From Apus apus (lineage: Eukaryota; Chordata; Aves; Apodiformes; Apodidae), in the NCBI RefSeq assembly GCF_020740795.1, contig NC_067282.1, positions 150,894,858 through 150,958,857 of the forward strand: a stretch of DNA of 64,000 nucleotides, given 5' to 3'. Of the stretch, positions 41,401-49,800 are shown piece after piece (position 1 is the first letter of the stretch; each line of letters starts with the position of its first letter). The notes below the pieces were generated by a model. It was not told the DNA's origin. It worked only from the letters and a program-made list of their open reading frames with translations, and made no database searches. Both the position numbers and the translations under genes were made by a program.

Positions 41401-44400
41401 TACATACCGCTGTGTATTGGAATTTGATGTTGTTTACCCCGCACTGTTGTGATGAATTTTGTCAAGGCAGTTTCTGCACTTGCTATAATGCTGGAGTCAT
41501 CAGTGTATTTCTGTCCGCATATCCCTCTCTAACAATCAAAGTTCAACACGGAACAGTTTATTGCCTATGACATGCCTGGGACTATCGACAAACCATGATG
41601 GGATTGCTTCCTAGTTAGGTGACAGGGAGAATTGGAACAGTATAGCTGTAATATGCCCATTAGCCATATCCGTGCACCCACAATGCATTTCCAATGGAAT
41701 AAAGCACAAGCTGGGCTACTAGTCAGTGTTCCCAACAGAACAGCAATTCACATGAAAGAACAGGACAATCTTCTGTTTAAAAAATATTTATGACCTGTAG
41801 AGAGGGGGGCAGGGGAGAATAAAATAGTTTTCATGGGGAATATCAACCTGAGATGTACACAAAGGAAGTAAAAAGCCCCTTGTTTATGAATTGCAGATGG
41901 CAAATTCCCAACTTGGATAGTGTTACACATGACACAGGAAATTCCGTGTTGGTCCTGTCTTGGATCATAAAGGGAAACTGGCCACAGAACCAAAACTTAG
42001 CAGTAACTTAGGTACATTACAAATTGTTATAGTTTTGGTTGATTGCATTTGTTAAATGTAAATAAAATAAAGTGCAGAGAATTCATATATGCTCTTGGAA
42101 CATTGAAATAGTAGTTTTGACAAAGCTGTAAGCAGTGTAAGTCGAATCACCTCCGAGAGATAATTTAACTACGAAAAAAAGTGAGCAACCATTGGATAAT
42201 CAAGGGAAACATTCCATAACTGAAAAATCTTGCATCCTCTAATCAAGAAATAAAGGTATGATTGCTGTGAAACAGTTTAAGTGGATAGATGGAATTATAT
42301 CCCTGCCTACATGCAGCACAAAATTAAGAATACTGGATGAGTAAACATTAGAAACAAGAAATTATAAAAAACTAATAAGCAAAGCAGGATACAGGCCAAA
42401 GCTTTGGTCAGAAATAATAAGGATCCACAGAACTCAAGAAAAGTCCATTAAGAACAAACAAAAGAAAAAAGTGAACAATTATATTGATCTGTTACTTCAT
42501 AGAAACAATGAGACTGTCAAGGATAATGCAGAAATGGCAAAGATATTCAGTCATAATTTCTGCTGTACCCTTGGAATTACGTCAGTTAAGGTGGTAGTAC
42601 CACATGATGCTGATGATGATGATTAAACACTTTCCATAAGGATGATGGTGTATAGCAGCTTCTACAGACAGATATTTTAAAGTCCAGATACCTAGGTGAC
42701 TTATCTCCAGTAGTTCTTACAAAGCTGCCTGAGAAGCACTTTGGATCATTAGTGTTGATATTTAATCAGTCCTGGAACATAAGAGACATTCCAGGGGCCT
42801 TGAAGAAATCTAACGTTGTGTCAGTATTTAAAGGGTAAACAGGACAACCAGATAGATAATGATTGGCCTGTCAGCCAAACATTGATTTTTGGCAAACCAT
42901 TGATAAAGCTGGTATGAGTCTCTGTTGGGTAATATATTTAATGCTTATCAAAGCTGGTTTGTGGAAGACAGATGTTGACAAACTCATCTTGTTTATTATG
43001 AGATTTTTTGTGACAGTTTTAAACTGAAAGAGGGTAGATTTAGATATAAGGAGGACATTTTTAACAATGAGGGTGACAAGACCCTGGAACAGGTTGCTCA
43101 GAGAAGTTGTGGATATCCCATCATTGGAAGTGTTTAAAACCAAGTTGGACAGGGTTTTGAGCAACCTGATAGAGTGAAAGATGTCCCTGGCCACAGCAGG
43201 GGGCTTGGACTAGATCATCTTCAAAAGTTCCCTTCCAACTGAAACCAGTCTATAGTTCTATAGTACTGTGACTCTTGTGTATTTGGTTGATAAAGGTAAT
43301 AACATTAATGGCATGTCACTGGAAGGGCCTTGCCTTGGTCCTAATTGGATTTAAAAAAGAGAGTATATCAAATGGCATGTTCTAGTAGACAAAAAACTCA
43401 GTCTGCAACAGGTGCCTGATCGCAGATGAGGACATTTCAAAGGTGGTCTCGCATAGGAAGCATTTACTGACACAAAGATGAATTTGAACTACATAATCAG
43501 TGAAATCCTTAACAATAATGCTATGAAATGGTAAGAAGAATAAAGGACTGGAAAAATAATGAAAAGGCTGATTCTTTAGTACAGCAAGCTCCAGATCACC
43601 AGTCATGTCTCTGCAAGAGAAAAGCAAATGGACAGTCTTACAGAGCAACAAATCGAGCCCATGCCAGCAACATGGGGAACACCACCCTCCCTCTGCACTC
43701 TGTTTTATTCATTGTTTCCTTGGATAGCCTGCTGACCACTGAGAGGACAAATTATACTTTTGTGAAATCTCCAACAGGATTAAGGAGGGACTTGTCCCTG
43801 GCTTTAGCACTGATGTGAATTCCATGAATGCACACAGGAATACTGTGCTCTCTCTCAATGCTGTAGCTCAGGAACACAGGCAAAATGAAGGATAGCAGCC
43901 TGCAGAAAATAAAGTTTATCAGTAGCTTGGTATCTGTGGTAGACAGAGCATGAAGAAATTAAATCCCACAAAAAGAAATTCAGAGTGGACACTGAGAAAG
44001 AATTCAGGGGATAAAGGTTTTGGAGAGCAAAAAAGAGCAGTTTGGTCTGTGGACACAGATTTGCTTTTATTTAAAAAAAACGTTAAAAATCTCAGAAGTG
44101 AGGACTTTATTCCATGTGCAGACTTTGGAAGGAGCTCTTCAGGGGTTTAATTTTGGCTTCAGTCCCCCCTCTATCCTCAATCATTTTGTTAAAGAGTAAT
44201 TTTTATGGTGCTGTTCCACCATATAACTCCTGCATGGTAGAAAAGGAATGGAGCAGTTGATACAGACTAAGTAGCTCTCGAGCATATGCAAACCCAGATA
44301 AAACTGTCCCTTCAGTAACCTCAGCTATTGCTAACTATCAGGAATATAGCAGAGGGTGTCTGACACTCCCATGACTTCCTCAGAAAGAGACTGAGAAATA

Positions 44401-46323
44401 ATGAAGCTGTTCATTATTTGGTTTAAAATACATATTTACATCCAGTAGCATCTAGTTTTGATCACCTTGAGTTCATGTGAACCACTTGCTTGCACTCAAA
44501 CAGAAAGCTCCTAAGCCACCTGCAAACTAAAATGGAAGATCAATGCAGAAAGATGCAGTTCTGTGGCTGCACAATTAATACTTGTGTGGCTCAGCCAGAA
44601 GCCAGACTGGTAAAATCAGCTGATAAATGAAAGAAGCTCCTCTGAGAAAATTAGCTGTCTGTTTTCCAGTGCTAAAGAGATGGCAGATAACATATTCAGA
44701 CTGCTGAGTGATTTAGAAGGTTTCATCCCTTTGGGTCTTTTGCTCAGGTCCCTCATATGAACTTCAAAATGTTACCAGCTAAATATAGAAAGAACCTTGT
44801 CACTACATCACCACTGGTGACACATTCTTATTGCAGCCCAGCAAAACATCTAGGTGGGTCTTTTCCCAGTCTATTCACTTGGGAACAGAGTGAAAATGCC
44901 CTGTCATGCAACAAATCACACCTCCTAGGGAAAACTGAATGCTGTGTGCCTTGACTGCCACAGAGCTTTGACTGCAAAAGAATCTGCTTTCCCAGGAAAG
45001 CCCTGGGAGACCTGCTGCACCCTGTGACACTGTCTTTCCTTGAACAGGGAGTTCCTAGGTCTTCTGTGAGCTGTGGGAGAAAGGAGACTGTTGTGATAGT
45101 CCAGAGAACCCACGTGCTGTGCCAAGTGTGAAAGGTGCCCTGTCAAACTCAAAGTTCATCTTTAGATTCAGCCCCTGGTTCTGCTGAGCTGAAGGCAAAT
45201 GTTTCCTGATGCTCACTTAGACTGCAGGGAAAGTAGATGGATGTGAGTAGTCACCTGTTCATTTCTGTGCCTTTATTTCTTGCCTGTATCCAGATCTGGT
45301 TCCAGAACCAGCGAGCAAAGTGGAGAAAACATGAAAAATTTGGCAATTTTGGCGGTCTTCAGCAGCTGGCAGAAGTTGATTTCATTCCTGCTCCCAAGTC
45401 AGATATCACAGTGAGTATCAGAAGATATGTATAAAGCCACTGAGGGAGAGCTAGCTATCCTTCACCAGGTCACCTCTTCACATGGGACTATCCCAGAGAA
45501 GTAAGACTAGTCAAGACAAAAATGGCAGTATGATGAAGAGAAATCCCAGAAAACACAGTCAAATAACACATTTCTTCATTAAATTCAACCTGTTTTGTAA
45601 ATATGCCATGAAGTGTCTCTTGCAGGATGGTTCTTCCTCATTTTACTTCTAAATAACTTCCTTTTAAAACATACTTGGATTCAAAATATCTATACTATTA
45701 GAAATTTCCTGAATGGGAAGAAATATGACATTTGCAGCCACCAACCAATGTTTCTTTATAGACTATATCTCTTTGGAAAGTCCAGCTTTGTTAGGCTGAC
45801 CAGTGCTTTTTGCCCTTGACCCAGGTCCTTGACAAGTCCAAGACATTTCATATTTTCTAGGCTGGCACACAGACTCTTTTGCTGTCAGGAGTTTTTCCAT
45901 GGCTAGAACAAAGGGTATTTGGTCTTGCTCCCTGGGTGACAGCACACCACTGGGTTTTAGGGAGATTGTTCTAAACTTTTCTTCTTATTTAGTGAGCTCC
46001 AAGGAAACAAATGAGGTTGATCGTAAACTGTATCTGACTAAAAGTCTGTATTGATTGACCTGAAACTGCATTTTTATTCTTGAAAGGCTCCTAGCTTGAT
46101 GCCAAGAAAGCTTGCTGCTACCATCCCTGCCGTGGGTTACTACTCACCACTGCAAGGGCAGCTGACAACTGCCTGGCTGCCCAGCACGTTCTCCTTCGTC
46201 CCCCACCACTTGGAGCTGCTGCCCTTCCCAAAACCATACCTGCTCTTCAATGTCATCCCTCCTTACAGCACACCGCTACCTCACAAGCTGGAAAGGAGCA
46301 GTATCTGCGCCAGCTCCACATAG
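20297..46323 (+). CDS. ISX: ISX, intestine-specific homeobox transcription factor (four-exon gene, whole CDS span)
   Basis: The CDS is join(20297-20468, 40649-40800, 45294-45410, 46087-46323): 678 nt, 225 residues. All three introns are GT-AG, with phases 1, 0 and 0, and the joined frame is open throughout. Domains: eh1-like Groucho-binding motif FSIEEIL at residues 17-23; basic stretch before the homeodomain; homeodomain at about 63-122 with F8, W48, F49, Q50, N51 and R53 in place; proline- and aromatic-rich tail ending in SICASST. From memory, mammalian ISX has the same N-terminal SLSFSIE block, the unusual Gln at homeodomain position 52 and a near-identical C-terminus, at about 245 residues. 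Known role: nuclear repressor in gut epithelium, induced by retinoic acid, which lowers BCO1 and SCARB1 expression and so limits carotenoid uptake and vitamin A production. No other coding gene was recognised in the window. Confidence 0.95.
22009..22135 (-). mobile_element. Degraded CR1 3' end
   Basis: The reverse-strand tail-like start (atcacagaagcataggattg) is followed by ctgctgctcaaagaaagggc and cagcttcaaagatagaggag, which follow the CR1-X/D type 3' region as remembered. Divergence is high and the far boundary is soft. Confidence 0.5.
22168..22752 (-). CDS. Unrecognised 194-codon antisense ORF (doubtful)
   Basis: The longest open frame in the window, antisense within ISX intron 1. The translation matches nothing I recognise. 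It has a few Cys (CSDCNVQF and others) and no clear signal peptide, repeats or domain. An ORF of this length is only mildly unlikely by chance across six frames of 64 kb. It might be a retrocopy fragment or part of an uncharacterised repeat, since it sits just beyond a CR1 scrap. Listed because a reader would see it in any ORF scan; coding status is unsupported. Confidence 0.12.
   Translation of the reverse strand: MEQFGMSQYWQCSNVILGTHYVLHTDLLELVLGAAHLAETHSEMGLQHIDRETNLKRFCLCHASLFPEKSLMLLKRSSMVRVMSSTDFICSGAIYLTLDPMACSDCNVQFSGKDFQLTKVYSQRAHANMFPPLGNLAPGLLQYTGPMMLALVSSMSLSMPTNYQPFTCFRTVFQIRSGCAVIQAQSALADLGNL
23800..23855 (+). mobile_element. Short CR1 tail fragment
   Basis: Only the last bases of a CR1 are recognisable: ttctaacctaaattg followed by ttctatgattctt, the standard ending. 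The body upstream is too diverged to place a start. Confidence 0.5.
28086..28286 (+). other. Candidate alternative (cassette) exon in ISX intron 1
   Basis: Flanked by an acceptor-like site (acttaccttcag, ending at 28085) and a strong donor (gtgagtgcc, from 28287). The 201-nt segment is open in the one frame that fits: it takes the single leftover base of exon 1 and leaves a single base for exon 2. It would therefore insert 67 residues between residues 57 and 58 without a frame change. The insert is charged, with a KRKHEEEEE stretch. Nothing like it is recalled in mammalian ISX, whose linker is short, and the polypyrimidine tract is weak. It may be a chance ORF. Confidence 0.25.
28566..28657. 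repeat. Long imperfect inverted repeat (38-nt arms, 16-nt loop)
   Basis: The arms 28566-28603 and 28620-28657 are reverse complements at 32 of 38 positions, with the outermost 16 bases perfect (catgttcagcagcctg and its complement). The transcript of either strand would fold into a long hairpin. It lies in ISX intron 1 and has no CR1 tail or recognised family. Possible identities are a palindromic DNA-transposon remnant, a lineage-specific small-RNA hairpin, or a local inverted duplication. Confidence 0.75.
30976..30997 (+). repeat. Poly(A) tract in ISX intron 1
   Basis: A 22-base A-run followed by gagaaaa. No retroposed body was recognised upstream. Confidence 0.9.
35547..35825 (-). mobile_element. 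Diverged CR1 (X/D-like) 3' end
   Basis: Reverse-strand CR1: aagttgggaaggacctctgg, catcttgtccaacccc, gtatctccaaggactgagac, ctcagcctgtctaggcc and the degraded ORF2 end beyond. The tail itself is lost. It lies in ISX intron 1 in antisense orientation. Confidence 0.8.
37590..38258 (+). mobile_element. CR1 LINE, about 670 bp including ORF2 C-terminal part
   Basis: Runs from ttggttgatgaaaagctcaa to the tail ttctatgattctatgattca. Landmarks include tgggctgcatcaaaagaagc, gaatccacctagagtactgt, ggagggagtccagaggaggg and tcagcctggagagagaagg. A broken frame shows ORF2 protein segments ([31 protein letters not shown]). One of the longest copies here, in intron 1 of ISX in sense orientation. Confidence 0.93.
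40649..40800 (+). CDS. ISX: ISX coding exon 2 (homeodomain helices 1-2 and start of helix 3)
   Basis: The acceptor is a pyrimidine-rich tract ending in ttgcacag at 40648. The first two bases complete codon 58 (Val) with the last base of exon 1. The exon encodes residues 59-108: the basic lead-in ERKGKRR, then homeodomain positions 1-46 (from Lys63), including [14 protein letters not shown] and LPEARVQ. The last is a hallmark of paired-like homeodomains. The donor is cag|gtacat, weaker than the exon 1 and exon 3 donors. The break falls between homeodomain residues 46 and 47, the conserved intron position in paired-class genes. Confidence 0.95.
42300..43450 (+). mobile_element. Ancient CR1 ORF2 (reverse transcriptase region) relic, interrupted
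   Basis: Segments agree, from memory, with the reverse transcriptase part of reptile-type CR1: agatattttaaagtccagat, ttaatcagtcctggaacata, attggcctgtcagccaaaca, and after a gap tttggttgataaaggtaata. Conceptual translation gives broken pieces of the N-terminal RT domain with stops. The left part is about 42300-43009 and the right part resumes near 43278, fading by about 43450. It is an internal fragment with no 3' tail, which is unusual because most CR1 copies keep only the 3' end. Confidence 0.72.
43010..43274 (+). mobile_element. CR1 3' end inserted in the older CR1 ORF2 relic
   Basis: From gtgacagttttaaactgaaa to the tail region tagttctatagtactgtgac, with the usual agaccctggaacaggttgct, ggttttgagcaacctgat and ggacttggactagatcat-type segments. 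It splits the older relic at a point where the two flanks read continuously once it is removed. Confidence 0.88.
45294..45410 (+). CDS. ISX: ISX coding exon 3 (homeodomain recognition helix)
   Basis: Encodes residues 109-147 in phase 0. It begins [12 protein letters not shown], the recognition helix: W48, F49, Q50 (the base-specificity residue), N51, Q52 and R53. Most paired-like factors have Arg at position 52; Gln there is the form recalled for ISX and helps separate it from related genes. The acceptor ends in gtatccag and the donor is gtgagt. Reading through the donor would add seven codons (VSIRRYV) and then stop at 45432-45434, so retention of the 676-bp intron 3 would remove the whole tail but keep the homeodomain. 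Confidence 0.95.
45411..46086 (+). other. ISX: ISX intron 3 (676 bp)
   Basis: A short phase 0 intron with gtgagt donor and T-rich acceptor ending ttgaaag. No repeat was recognised in it. Its small size and an early in-frame stop 24 bases past the donor make intron retention a simple route to a tail-less protein, although no expression evidence is available here. Confidence 0.88.
46087..46323 (+). CDS. ISX: ISX terminal coding exon (C-terminal domain and stop)
   Basis: Encodes residues 148-225 and the stop TAG. The acceptor is a T-rich tract ending in cttgaaag, followed directly by gct. The tail is rich in Pro, Leu and aromatic residues and has no known fold. It includes [12 protein letters not shown], which resembles the DQLASAWFPAW segment recalled from human ISX, and ends SICASST, close to the human SICATST. 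This end match is strong support for orthology, because the homeodomain alone would not separate related paired-like genes. Confidence 0.92.
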   Translation, partial: APSLMPRKLAATIPAVGYYSPLQGQLTTAWLPSTFSFVPHHLELLPFPKPYLLFNVIPPYSTPLPHKLERSSICASST

Positions 46324-46663
46324 AGGAGGAGACAGAGGAGTGGGGGACTTTGGGGGGCTTTGCTCACCCATGATGATTTTGGGGGTGTGCAGTTCTTCTC
46401 TTTGAACAAGCCTGCCAGGATGACGGGTGACCGGTGGCGCAACGTCAGCTCACTGCAGGAGTGCTACCATGAATCACCACAGTCTAGAGGACGTGGATGA
46501 GAGCCGCCAGGGACCAGGAAGGAGCTCCCCATCTGCCTGAGGAGCAGCATGCTCTGTAGAAACCCAACTGCTCAACTGAGAGCCTCTCCCTGAGAGGAGA
46601 GTGCACTGAGTGGCCCTGCAAAAGGACTGGGGTTTTACTCGGCCCAGAGAAAATGCTGAATGA

Positions 46664-46740
46664 CCCTGTTGGGCTGGATCTTGGACTAGGCAAAATGCCT
46701 GCAGTGATGAGTGTGTAGTCCCAAGATCCAGCCAAAAGGG
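46664..46740 (+). other. Hairpin-forming inverted repeat in ISX 3' UTR
   Basis: The left arm is 46664-46688 and the right arm 46716-46740, with a 27-nt loop. The core ggctggatcttgg pairs with ccaagatccagcc, with a one-base bulge, and pairing continues through acta/tagt and outward into ccct/aggg. In RNA this would give a stem of about 20-22 base pairs, about 90 bases before the poly(A) signal. Function is unknown. Confidence 0.6.
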
Positions 46741-46824
46741 CTTTCCTCTGTAGATTTAGGTTGCTTTCCTCATACATTCTGGTCCTCATGCACTGGGGGG
46801 TGCAAAAAATGAGTTTAGGTCAAA

Positions 46825-46830
46825 AATAAA
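46825..46830 (+). terminator. ISX: Canonical polyadenylation signal of ISX
   Basis: AATAAA lies 502 bases past the ISX stop codon. A T-run begins about 13 bases after it, fitting a downstream U-rich element, so cleavage is expected at about 46840-46855. No stronger AATAAA occurs earlier in the 3' UTR. Confidence 0.75.
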
Positions 46831-46850
46831 ACTTTCAAGATACTTTTTTT

Positions 46851-49800
46851 TTCCAAGTAGTGGATGGGGGAGGGAGTTTGGTTTGATTTGCCGTCTGTGC
46901 TTCTCACTTGAAAAAAGGGGAACAAACACAATTTGAGCTGAAATATGACAGTCTGAGAGGGGTAGCAGTGCTGAGCTCTGGATTTGGTACTGTGAGTCTC
47001 TGGGGGCAATTAAAGTGCTTATGAGGAAGCCTCTCATTTTTTGACCTGAATTAAGAAAGCTCCAAAACTCCATCAGAAACAATAATGAAAAGAGACAGCC
47101 TGAGTTTAATCTGCTACACATAATAGGATGGTATGACCCCACAGTTTTGTTTAATTGTACATCAATAATGAGATTGGCCTGCCCACTTAAAAAATGTCTG
47201 CTTGCCTTATTATTTACATAATGTTCATCTCCTGCCAACATATGGTGTTTTTTTGTCCCTGCTTATTCAGGGTCCAATCCTGCTTCCATTAACTTCTCCA
47301 CTGACTTTCCTGGGAAGCACTGCTGGGAAGCACTGTTTAAAGGGTTGCACCATCTTCTGTCTTGAAGCCAGAGCACATATTGCACACTGCACACATTGAC
47401 AGGGGAAGCTACTGAACAAAGCCATTAAAATGTGGTCTCCCTTCCCAAGGTACAATGGTGGCCATTTGTGACAGAGTCCAAAAGTAAAACAAATTGTGAC
47501 CCAAGGGCTTGCTGGAGGGGCTGTCCTGTGCACATGGGAGTGCAGATAGGTAAATGACTCTGAATAGGTTACTTACTTAAGAAATCTCCCTGGCCAGAGA
47601 GCAGCTGTCAGGTCTTCAGCCTTCTTCTAGCTCAAATTGTTAGTGGTGTAGTGGATCCCAGTGAGTCAACAGCTTTCTTGTTGTCTGGCTGACACCTGCT
47701 TTCCATGTACTTCAGGTCTGGGTGACCTGTAAGTGAGAGAGTAGCTGACTGTTGCAGGGGAAAAGTTAAATCCTACCCTATTTGGGTTTCATTTCTCCAG
47801 GCCACAACTATTCAGCAGAAGTCAGATGTACTGTGTCCTTTCTCTTATAGGTCTTACACAAGACCTTTTTCCAACACATGCTTGGATCTTTATAACCTCT
47901 TCATCCTTGTCATCTTATCTGTCATCTAAAGGACAGTCCAGTCAGATGCAAGACTAAACTTAAACTCCAACAAATGCATTTAATCACCTAAGTGATTTAA
48001 CCTAAGTGGTTAAAATCAACTGGAATTAGCTATCGTGTTCACCTCATGCAACTTTAGGTTACTTCATTGCAGCCATACAAACGTGAATTAAGCACCCCGG
48101 GCTCACATTAAAGAAGATGTGATCCCACTAAAGTTTCTATGTGAGATCAAGTCCACACATTAGTGCAGATTCCAGGGTGCAAATTGTCCCTGTGCACTGA
48201 TTGGTTTGAGGTGTAGCCTGAACAAATTAGCATGGAATGGGGCAGTTTCTGACATTAGCATCTTATTACTCCCCATTTCCTCCTAGTGTTCCAGATTTCA
48301 TCCCATCTTATCTACTAGTGGCATCTTTCCCTTCCTCTGCACCTGTCCCTCTCTGCCTATCTTCAAAGCAAAAGGTAAGGAATTCCATTTGTTTCATGGC
48401 TGTGTTGGTCCTCAGAATGCTATTCTTGCATTGTTTTATACTCTGTTGTTTCCAGAAAATCCCAAATTGGGCACACCAGTCTTTGATACACACCAAACTC
48501 CACAGTCCTTCAGACATACAAGTTTACTTTGGGCATAACTGTATCTTAAAGCTGCCGAAGGGTTTTGCTAGAGGAACAAGTCATCCAAGGAAGCTGACCA
48601 CATGCTAGCATGACCTGAGTATAGGAATACAGTCACAGTTTCATCCTAACTTCAGAGTAATAGTCTGTGGTATTACATGGGCAGGTGGTTGGAAAAATAA
48701 AAGGAATCAGATTTCTCCCTGCCAGTGTGTGGCTGCAGGTGTGCTGTCTCAGAGTGAACTGGTCCATCTGATCTCCCAGCACATGTGCTATACTCATCCC
48801 AGCCAGAAACACCCACAGCAAACTGAACTCACTTCTCAAACACAAATGCAAAGGGCAAAGGGCCTGACAGAGCTCGGGCTCAAATCCAGTCACAATAACA
48901 TTTTGTTCCCTTGGCAGGTCTGAGTCCCTTCTCCAAGGCAGTGGCAATGAGAGGCAACAGCATGGAGCTGTGCCCTCCCAGTCGATGGACATCCTGGAAG
49001 GCTGTTGCTACAGTCTGCTGGATCAGGTCATATTAGCCTAATAGCATTGCAGAAACAAGTGACAGGAGAGCCCCCTCTTGTCCTATCCCTGACAAAAATG
49101 AAGGGCCATTATTTATGGTAGATGCTTACAGGTTTTGCCTCACTTGATTTCAAGTGACTCAAATGACAGGGCTTCAGCCCTCTCTGGGGAGACCTCTCTG
49201 CAGTCTCACAGCTATCCATGACACACTGCTTATATCTTCCATATGACAGATTCATCCGTTAGTCCTCCATAAAACCCCTTGTAACCCGAACATTTCCTCC
49301 CCTCCACGACTTATGGCCCTGATTTCCATTTTCACTCTGACTTTTCTCAGTGAGCCAGGCCACCAATTTCAGGGAAATTAGTCCTCTTTCGCACAAGGAA
49401 TCAAGATCCTGAAGATGATGTTTGCACATCCCAGACACCTCTGAGCCCTCAGACTGCCCTGGCTTGTTCCTTACTCACCTTGCTATCTGGTGTCCTTAAT
49501 CTTTCCTTGTAAATCCCTCTGGGATATAGATATTGAGGGCAAAATTCTCAATTGGATTAAAAACAATTAGATGGACGACCAAGGTCCAAGAACCGACGTA
49601 AATTAGCACCGATCAAGAGGGTGGAGACTGGGACAAAGTTCAGAGGGGGTGGTAAATACACATCTTGGAGAACAGGATGGGGAGCACAACAATTTGCTGG
49701 GATGGCGACCAGCTTTGCCCACATATCAGCTGTCTGGGAGAAGGGGCCCTGTGCTGCTGAAGAGGAAGAGGGAAGAACTGTACAGGAGGACATCTGGGCT

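Larger units (their letters stand above)
40801..45293 (+). other. ISX: ISX intron 2 (4,493 bp)
   Basis: A phase 0 intron dividing homeodomain codons 46 and 47. The first 1.4 kb is non-repetitive and includes a block at about 41330-41640 that keeps several CpGs in an AT-rich setting. From about 42.3 to 43.45 kb it holds an old CR1 ORF2 fragment interrupted by a younger CR1 3' end. No coding exon was recognised between 43.45 and 45.29 kb. Confidence 0.9.
46324..46850 (+). other. ISX: ISX 3' UTR (predicted)
   Basis: Runs from the stop codon to about 20 bases past the AATAAA at 46825-46830. It contains a strong inverted repeat (46664-46740) and a short self-complementary patch around ctccctgagaggag near 46590. 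The end is inferred from the poly(A) signal and the T-rich stretch that follows at about 46843-46853, a typical downstream element. Confidence 0.7.

Noticed and set aside
45237..45434. A stand-alone 65-codon ORF containing the ISX recognition helix
   Set aside because: The real coding part begins at the splice acceptor 45294 and ends at donor 45410; the flanking codons are intron.
46786..47241. A 151-codon antisense ORF overlapping the end of ISX
   Set aside because: It covers the ISX poly(A) signal on the opposite strand, has low-complexity ends and no recognisable domain; likely chance.
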